Origin: Streptomyces sp. NBC_00335
GTDB taxonomy: Bacteria > Actinomycetota > Actinomycetes > Streptomycetales > Streptomycetaceae
Direction: 5' to 3'
Assembly (NCBI RefSeq): GCF_036127095.1
Contig: NZ_CP108006.1
Span: 4,765,501-4,829,500, forward strand
Length of the DNA stretch: 64,000 bases
Part shown: positions 60,088 to 64,000 of the stretch, one piece after another
Numbering within the stretch: the stretch's first letter is position 1
Layout: each line of letters opens with the position of its first letter
Notes under the pieces: model-generated
What the model saw: the letters and a program-made list of their open reading frames with translations, nothing else
Told to the model about the DNA's origin: nothing
The model's database searches: none
Position numbers and translations under genes: made by a program

Positions 60088-61101
60088 CTAGCGGAACCGG
60101 CGCCGGTACTCGGCGGGTGTGGTCCCCAGCCGGCGCTGGAAGGAGCGGTGCAAGGTCTCCACCGAGCCGAGGCCGCTGGCCGCGGCGACCTCCGGCAGGC
60201 TGCCGTCGCCCTCCTCCAGCAGCCGCCGGGCGGCTTCGAGCCGGGCGGACTCGACGTAAGCGGCGGGCGTGCCGTTCGTGCGCAGCCGGAACAGCCGGGA
60301 GAAGTGCCGCACGCTCAGGTGCAGCCGTGCGGCCAGGGCCTCCGCGGTGAGGTCCTCGGTGAGGTGGTCGGCGATCCACACGCGCAGCTCGTCGATCCGG
60401 TCGCCGGACGTGGCCGGGGCGGAGAGCGGAACGCTGAACTGGCTCTGCCCGCCCGAGCGTTTGACGTACATGACCATCATGCGCGCGGTGGCCAGGGCGA
60501 GGGCCTGGCCGTGGTCCTCGGCGACCATCGCCAGTGCCATGTCCAGCCCCGAGGTGACACCGGCGCAGGTCCACACGCTCCCGGACCGGATGAAGATCGG
60601 GTCCGGATCCACGGTGACCCGGGGATGGTCGGCGGCCAGCCGTGCGGCGGTGAGCCAGTGGGTCGTGGCGGACAGCCCGTCCAGCAGCCCCGCCGCGGCC
60701 AGCAGGTGCGCGCCCGCGCAGATCGACCCGGTCCTGCGCGCCGGCGGGGCCGCTCCGCGCAGCCAGGCGGTGACCTCGCCGTCGATCACCGGCTCCACCC
60801 GGTCGCCCACCAGGTCGACCGCACCGGCCACGAGCAGGGTGTCGACGCGGCCGCGCACCTCGTCGAGGGCCAGGTCCGCCAGCAGCCGGACCCCACTGGA
60901 GGTGGCGACCGGCCCGCCGTCGGCGGTGGCGATCTGAACGAGATAGCCAGGGCGGGCGGTACCGGCGACGCGTGTGGCGACCGAGAACACCTCGGCCGGT
61001 CCGGTGACGTCCAGCAGCTCGGTACCGGGGAAGGCCACGATGACGACTCGGTGCGGGACGGGAGGGGCGGGAGGGGCGGACAGTACGGACCGTACGGGCA
61101 T
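60088..61101 (-). CDS. GlxA-family AraC-type transcriptional regulator
   Basis: Protein of about 337 aa, paralogous to the regulator at 22710: a DJ-1/PfpI-like domain (~10-195, 'VIVAFPGTELLDVTGPAEVF', 'SICAGAHLLAAAGLLDGLSA') and an AraC helix-turn-helix domain (~225-325, 'AARLHLSVRHFSRLFRLRTN', 'VAAASGLGSVETLHRSFQRR'). Start: ATG 61101, with a weak ribosome binding site; a longer frame reaches 61323 without better support. It likely activates or represses the MBL gene downstream. The ligand is unknown. Confidence 0.88.
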   Translation of the reverse strand: MPVRSVLSAPPAPPVPHRVVIVAFPGTELLDVTGPAEVFSVATRVAGTARPGYLVQIATADGGPVATSSGVRLLADLALDEVRGRVDTLLVAGAVDLVGDRVEPVIDGEVTAWLRGAAPPARRTGSICAGAHLLAAAGLLDGLSATTHWLTAARLAADHPRVTVDPDPIFIRSGSVWTCAGVTSGLDMALAMVAEDHGQALALATARMMVMYVKRSGGQSQFSVPLSAPATSGDRIDELRVWIADHLTEDLTAEALAARLHLSVRHFSRLFRLRTNGTPAAYVESARLEAARRLLEEGDGSLPEVAAASGLGSVETLHRSFQRRLGTTPAEYRRRFR

Positions 61102-61352
61102 GCGCTGATCATTTCGCCCCGCCGTGATGGCCGCAATGACGAGGTTCTGTCGGATCCGGCCACCCCGTGTGCGCGTGCTGAGCCGTTCCCTCAGGGCCGC
61201 CATGGACCGGCGTTTCCGCGCGCCCGTCCCGGGCTGGTCCGATCGGTCGGATCTGCCGGTGGGTCGCGCGGGGATGCCAGGGGCGGCGGCAAAGCCGAGG
61301 TTATGAATGCGTGGTCTGACCATCCATGAGCATCAACCTCAGGAGTCACACA

Positions 61353-61874
61353 ATGCGCCCCATCAGAGCAGCCAGTCTCGGCACGGCCACGGCGCTGGTC
61401 GCCCTTCTCGCCTGCGCCTCTGCCACGTCCGCCGTCGGGTCGGACACCGATTCCGACCGTGACAAGGGCAAGCACCAGGTCCTCACACTCACCGGCAAGC
61501 TCACGCAGCAGACGAACTTCCCCGTCAACCCCGGCGGCCCCGCCGCCCAGGGCGACCGGACCGTCGTCCGCTCGGACCTCTATGACCAGGACGGCAAAAA
61601 GGTCGGCGAAACCGGCGGCTTCTGCACCCTCACCCGGGCAGCGGTGCCGGGAGACAGTGGCGGAGCGGAGGAGTGCATCGTGACCTACACCCTCCCGGGC
61701 GGCCAGCTCACCGTGCAGGGCATGTACTTCGGCATCCTCAACCCGGGCCCTCGCCCCTCGTTCGACAACGCGATCACCGGTGGCACCGGGAAATACGACC
61801 GGGCTCGTGGCTCGGTCCACGCCGACACGATCGCACCGGGCGAGAGGCGCTTCACGATCGACCTCTACCTCTGA
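61353..61874 (+). CDS. Secreted allene-oxide-cyclase-barrel-like protein
   Basis: Protein of 173 aa with a signal peptide (~1-30, ending near Ser-Ala-Val-Gly-Ser). The mature domain resembles the allene oxide cyclase / dirigent beta-barrel: 'DLYDQDGKKVGETGGFCTLT', 'ECIVTYTLPGGQLTVQGMYF', 'NAITGGTGKYDRARGSVHAD'. The two Cys may form a disulfide. The start at 61353 has AGGAG seven bases upstream. Actinobacterial members are of unknown function. It is followed by a 16-bp palindrome that overlaps the convergent gene. Confidence 0.82.
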   Translation: MRPIRAASLGTATALVALLACASATSAVGSDTDSDRDKGKHQVLTLTGKLTQQTNFPVNPGGPAAQGDRTVVRSDLYDQDGKKVGETGGFCTLTRAAVPGDSGGAEECIVTYTLPGGQLTVQGMYFGILNPGPRPSFDNAITGGTGKYDRARGSVHADTIAPGERRFTIDLYL

Positions 61875-61892
61875 CCGACCGAGGGCTGCAAC

Positions 61893-62873
61893 TCAAGGGC
61901 TGCAGCCCTTGCAGGTCCCGGGCGTCGGACTGCGAAACGCGCGCTCGCACTTCGTGCAGTTCACGAACGGATCCGGCAGTACGAAGGCCGGCGCGCGGCG
62001 CAGCGGCACCAGCGGCGGTGGCAACTGGGCGGTGAGCCGGTGGGCGATGAGCCCGGCCGGATTGCGCAGCCCTTCCGGCAGCTTCGCCGCCAGCGCGGCC
62101 ACCACGGCCTCCGCCCCGGCCCCGCGCTCCAGCCAGGCCTCGACCCCACCCGCGAGGTACCGGACGTCCCGCTCCCCGAGCAGCAACCGCGGATCGACCC
62201 GCCGCAACTCCGCGAGCACCTCACAAGCGAGCCGATGCCGCCCGGGGTTGTCCGGGTCCCGGGGCGCGGGCAGCCGGTCGGCGGCCGCGGGCGCGGCTTC
62301 GGGCTCTTGGCGATGCGGGGGCTCCGGTACGGGTTCCGGCGGCGTGGGGAGCGGCGACGGTACGACGGGAGCACTGACCGGAGCGCTGACCGGAGGAAGC
62401 GGCGGCGCCTCACTCAAGGGGGCCACCGCGACCGAGGGGGCCACCGCGACCAAGGGGACCACCGCGTCGGCGGGGACCACCGCGTCGGCGGGAGCCGCGG
62501 GGGCGCGCTCGGCGCGGCAACGCGCCACGGTCGCGGCCCGGGGATGGTTGTAGGACACCGTACGGGTGGCGATCCGCCCACCCGGCAGTCTCTCCAGGGT
62601 CCGCTCCAGGTACCCGAACAGCGCCAGTTCCCGCAGCCCCTTGGCGATCGCGGTTTCCCCGATCGAAAGGCGTTTGACCAGGTCCTTGATGCCGATGGGA
62701 GTCCCGGAGGGCACCGACTGGATGAAGACCCCCAACATCCGTGCGACCACCGACATCTCGGGATGCTGGATGAGGTCGTTGCTCACGACGGTGAACCGCC
62801 CGGTGAGCCGGACGTTGGCGTGCCGAACGCCGTATGTCGCGCGCGAGGGCGCGGTAAAGTGCACTGAAGCCAT
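61893..62873 (-). CDS. Winged-helix DNA-binding protein with C-terminal zinc ribbon
   Basis: Protein of 326 aa. N-terminal ~110 residues: replication-initiator-like winged helix-turn-helix ('FTVVSNDLIQHPEMSVVARM', 'IGIKDLVKRLSIGETAIAKG', 'LALFGYLERTLERLPGGRIA'). A low-complexity Ala/Val/Pro linker (~125-200) includes VAVAP/DAVVP repeats. The C-terminal helical domain ends in a Cys4 motif ('CTKCERAFRSPTPGTCKGC'). Proteins of this type occur in many copies in streptomycetes, often near mobile elements; no partner gene is seen here. Start ATG 62873, weak ribosome binding site. Confidence 0.75.
   Translation of the reverse strand: MASVHFTAPSRATYGVRHANVRLTGRFTVVSNDLIQHPEMSVVARMLGVFIQSVPSGTPIGIKDLVKRLSIGETAIAKGLRELALFGYLERTLERLPGGRIATRTVSYNHPRAATVARCRAERAPAAPADAVVPADAVVPLVAVAPSVAVAPLSEAPPLPPVSAPVSAPVVPSPLPTPPEPVPEPPHRQEPEAAPAAADRLPAPRDPDNPGRHRLACEVLAELRRVDPRLLLGERDVRYLAGGVEAWLERGAGAEAVVAALAAKLPEGLRNPAGLIAHRLTAQLPPPLVPLRRAPAFVLPDPFVNCTKCERAFRSPTPGTCKGCSP
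61895..61910. terminator. 16-bp palindrome at convergent 3' ends
   Basis: AAGGGCTGCAGCCCTT is a perfect palindrome between the allene-oxide-cyclase-like and winged-helix genes. It codes for the last residues of the latter and could act as a small terminator. Confidence 0.55.
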
Positions 62874-63173
62874 GGGGGAAGCGCTACTTCCTCGTTGGTC
62901 AGGCCCTCGGTCGGGGTTCCAGTCCCGCCGGGGGCCGTCTCATGTCCTGAGTTATCGGGGCGAGCATATGCCAGACAACCACCGCGAAATCCACCCCAGT
63001 TGGCCGATTCACCCGTGTGAGTGAGAGGCAGCCGAGCGGGAGGCTGGAGGGGTTTGGAGAGAGGTCTTTCTCCCGGTACTTCCCCAAAAAAAGCATCGAG
63101 CCCCACCGGGACGCGGCCGACCGCGACCCGGTACATTCCCATCCCAGTACTCACGTTCGAAATAGGTGGGACC

Positions 63174-63605
63174 GTGGCGGTCATTGCGGAAGAGGTCGTA
63201 TTCGACCCCCGGGAGATGTTCGAGCTCTACGACTCGGTCGACTGGGCGGGTTACACCAGCGACGTCGACAAGCTCTGCCGAGGGCTGGCGAACTCGCACC
63301 TGGTCATCACCGCCAGAGACGAGTCGGGCACCCTCCTCGGGCTGGCCAGGACGATCTCCGACGACGAAAGCGTCTGCTACGTACAGGACTTGCTCGTCAA
63401 CCCTGAGTTCCACCGGCAGGGCATAGGCCGCAAACTCATCGAGCACTTGAAGGAGCGGTACGCACACTGCCGCTTCTTCCTCCTCTCGACCGACCACGAG
63501 TCGACCCCCGAAGGCCCGCGCAACCACGCCTTCTACCGCTCCCTCGGCTTCCTCTCCTACGAGGAGAAGCGCATGTCGGCCTTCGGCCTACCAAGGACCC
63601 GCTGA
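63174..63605 (+). CDS. GNAT-family N-acetyltransferase
   Basis: Protein of about 143 aa. Acetyl-CoA motif A: 'DLLVNPEFHRQGIGRKLIEH' with Arg/Gln-x-Gly-x-Gly/Ala, then the motif-B segment 'HAFYRSLGFLSYEEKRMSAF'. The N-terminal 'DPREMFELYDSVDWAGYT' is typical of a common Streptomyces subgroup. GTG 63174 follows AGGTGGGACC; the homologous sequence appears to begin about ten residues earlier, where no ATG/GTG with a ribosome binding site is available, so the start is uncertain. The substrate is unknown. Confidence 0.85.
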   Translation: MAVIAEEVVFDPREMFELYDSVDWAGYTSDVDKLCRGLANSHLVITARDESGTLLGLARTISDDESVCYVQDLLVNPEFHRQGIGRKLIEHLKERYAHCRFFLLSTDHESTPEGPRNHAFYRSLGFLSYEEKRMSAFGLPRTR

Positions 63606-63621
63606 GCGGTACCCCCACGAG

Positions 63622-64000
63622 TCAGCGAACGGCGGGCCCGCGCCCGGCCCTCCAGTCGTCGACACGCTTGCGGATGCTCGCCACCATCGGAAGGCCGTCC
63701 ACGGCTTCCGGTGCGAACCACGCCACCTCGTACGACTCGTCCGACACGCGCAGACTTCCCCCGGTGGGCCGGGCGAGCAGGCAGATCGAGAACTCCTGCC
63801 GCACTTCGCCGTCGTCGTAGGAGAAGACGTGGCCTGGGTTGCTGTACGTCCCGACGATTCCGGTGATCTCGACCCTCACGCCCGTCTCCTCGAACGTCTC
63901 CCGGACGGCGCAGTCCGCGAGGGACTCACCCACCTCCATCTTCCCGCCCGGCAGCGCCCACATCCCGTTGTCGCTCCGGCGCTGCAGGAGCACACGTCCG
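63622..64000 (-). CDS. NUDIX hydrolase, C-terminal part (cut by window end)
   Basis: At least 126 residues are inside the window; the start lies beyond 64000 or just at the edge. The NUDIX box is complete: 'GGKMEVGESLADCAVRETFEETGV' pattern with Gly-x5-Glu-x7-Arg-Glu-x-x-Glu-Glu-x-Gly, split here only for brevity. It hydrolyses a nucleoside-diphosphate-linked substrate with Mg2+. 'MWALPGGKM' just before the box is typical of ADP-ribose or (d)NTP-type enzymes. It is convergent with the GNAT gene (16-bp gap). Confidence 0.88.
   Translation of the reverse strand, partial: GRVLLQRRSDNGMWALPGGKMEVGESLADCAVRETFEETGVRVEITGIVGTYSNPGHVFSYDDGEVRQEFSICLLARPTGGSLRVSDESYEVAWFAPEAVDGLPMVASIRKRVDDWRAGRGPAVR

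Noticed and set aside
62885..62945. tRNA gene suggested by GGGGTTCCAGTCCC
   Set aside because: No acceptor, D or anticodon arm can be formed, and position 57 of the loop is C instead of a purine. At most it is a remnant.

Overview
The window is chromosomal DNA from a high-GC actinomycete, almost certainly Streptomyces. The evidence is the very high GC content and third-position bias, frequent GTG starts with purine-rich ribosome binding sites, an AfsK-type Ser/Thr kinase, ECF sigma / anti-sigma pairs, mycothiol-type (MDMPI) and F420-type (Ddn) domains, and the short GC-rich intergenic repeats common in streptomycetes. No rRNA, tRNA, CRISPR or intact mobile element was found. Both ends cut through a gene: a secreted protein on the left and a NUDIX hydrolase on the right.

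Layout. (1) 1-7.5 kb is housekeeping and regulation: a Pro/Gln-rich membrane protein, a branched-chain-type substrate-binding lipoprotein, purU, an ECF sigma factor translationally coupled to a zinc anti-sigma protein fused to an MDMPI domain, and an EF-hand protein. (2) 7.5-41 kb, plus an outlying block at 54.8-59.1 kb, holds a dispersed acyl-CoA / steroid-like catabolic gene set. It has two AMP-forming acyl-CoA ligases, one NDP-forming acyl-CoA synthetase, four acyl-CoA dehydrogenases, two enoyl-CoA hydratases, two thiolase-fold lipid-transfer-type proteins, two Zn-ribbon/OB-fold proteins, an SDR, a Zn-alcohol dehydrogenase, an amidohydrolase, a cyclase, a flavin reductase, a Ddn-like flavoenzyme and a TetR repressor. 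(3) Interspersed are a second ECF sigma pair, an RsbW-like ATPase, an LppU-like protein, a GlxA regulator next to an HD hydrolase, a D,D-carboxypeptidase, a PdxH-like oxidase, acetyltransferases and an IS5-type transposase remnant. (4) 41-54.7 kb holds four paralogous exported proteins of 523-546 aa flanking afsK, a cyclophilin, and a MarR/MFS exporter pair. (5) 59-64 kb holds an MBL hydrolase, a second GlxA regulator, an allene-oxide-cyclase-barrel secreted protein, a winged-helix protein, a GNAT and a NUDIX.

Main observation. A 15-bp palindrome, CTGAC-N5-GTCAG, usually within aaCTGACG...GTCAGat, lies immediately upstream of nearly every transcription unit of the catabolic set. There are seven exact copies and three with one mismatch. 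About 0.06 exact copies would be expected by chance in 64 kb of random sequence. An eleventh, degenerate copy overlaps the start codon of the only TetR gene in the window (complement 39360-40007). I infer that this TetR represses itself and a scattered regulon for activation and beta-oxidation of a bulky carboxylic acid (branched, alicyclic or steroid-like). I do not recall a description of this operator or regulon. The second candidate novelty is the four-member exported protein family around afsK.
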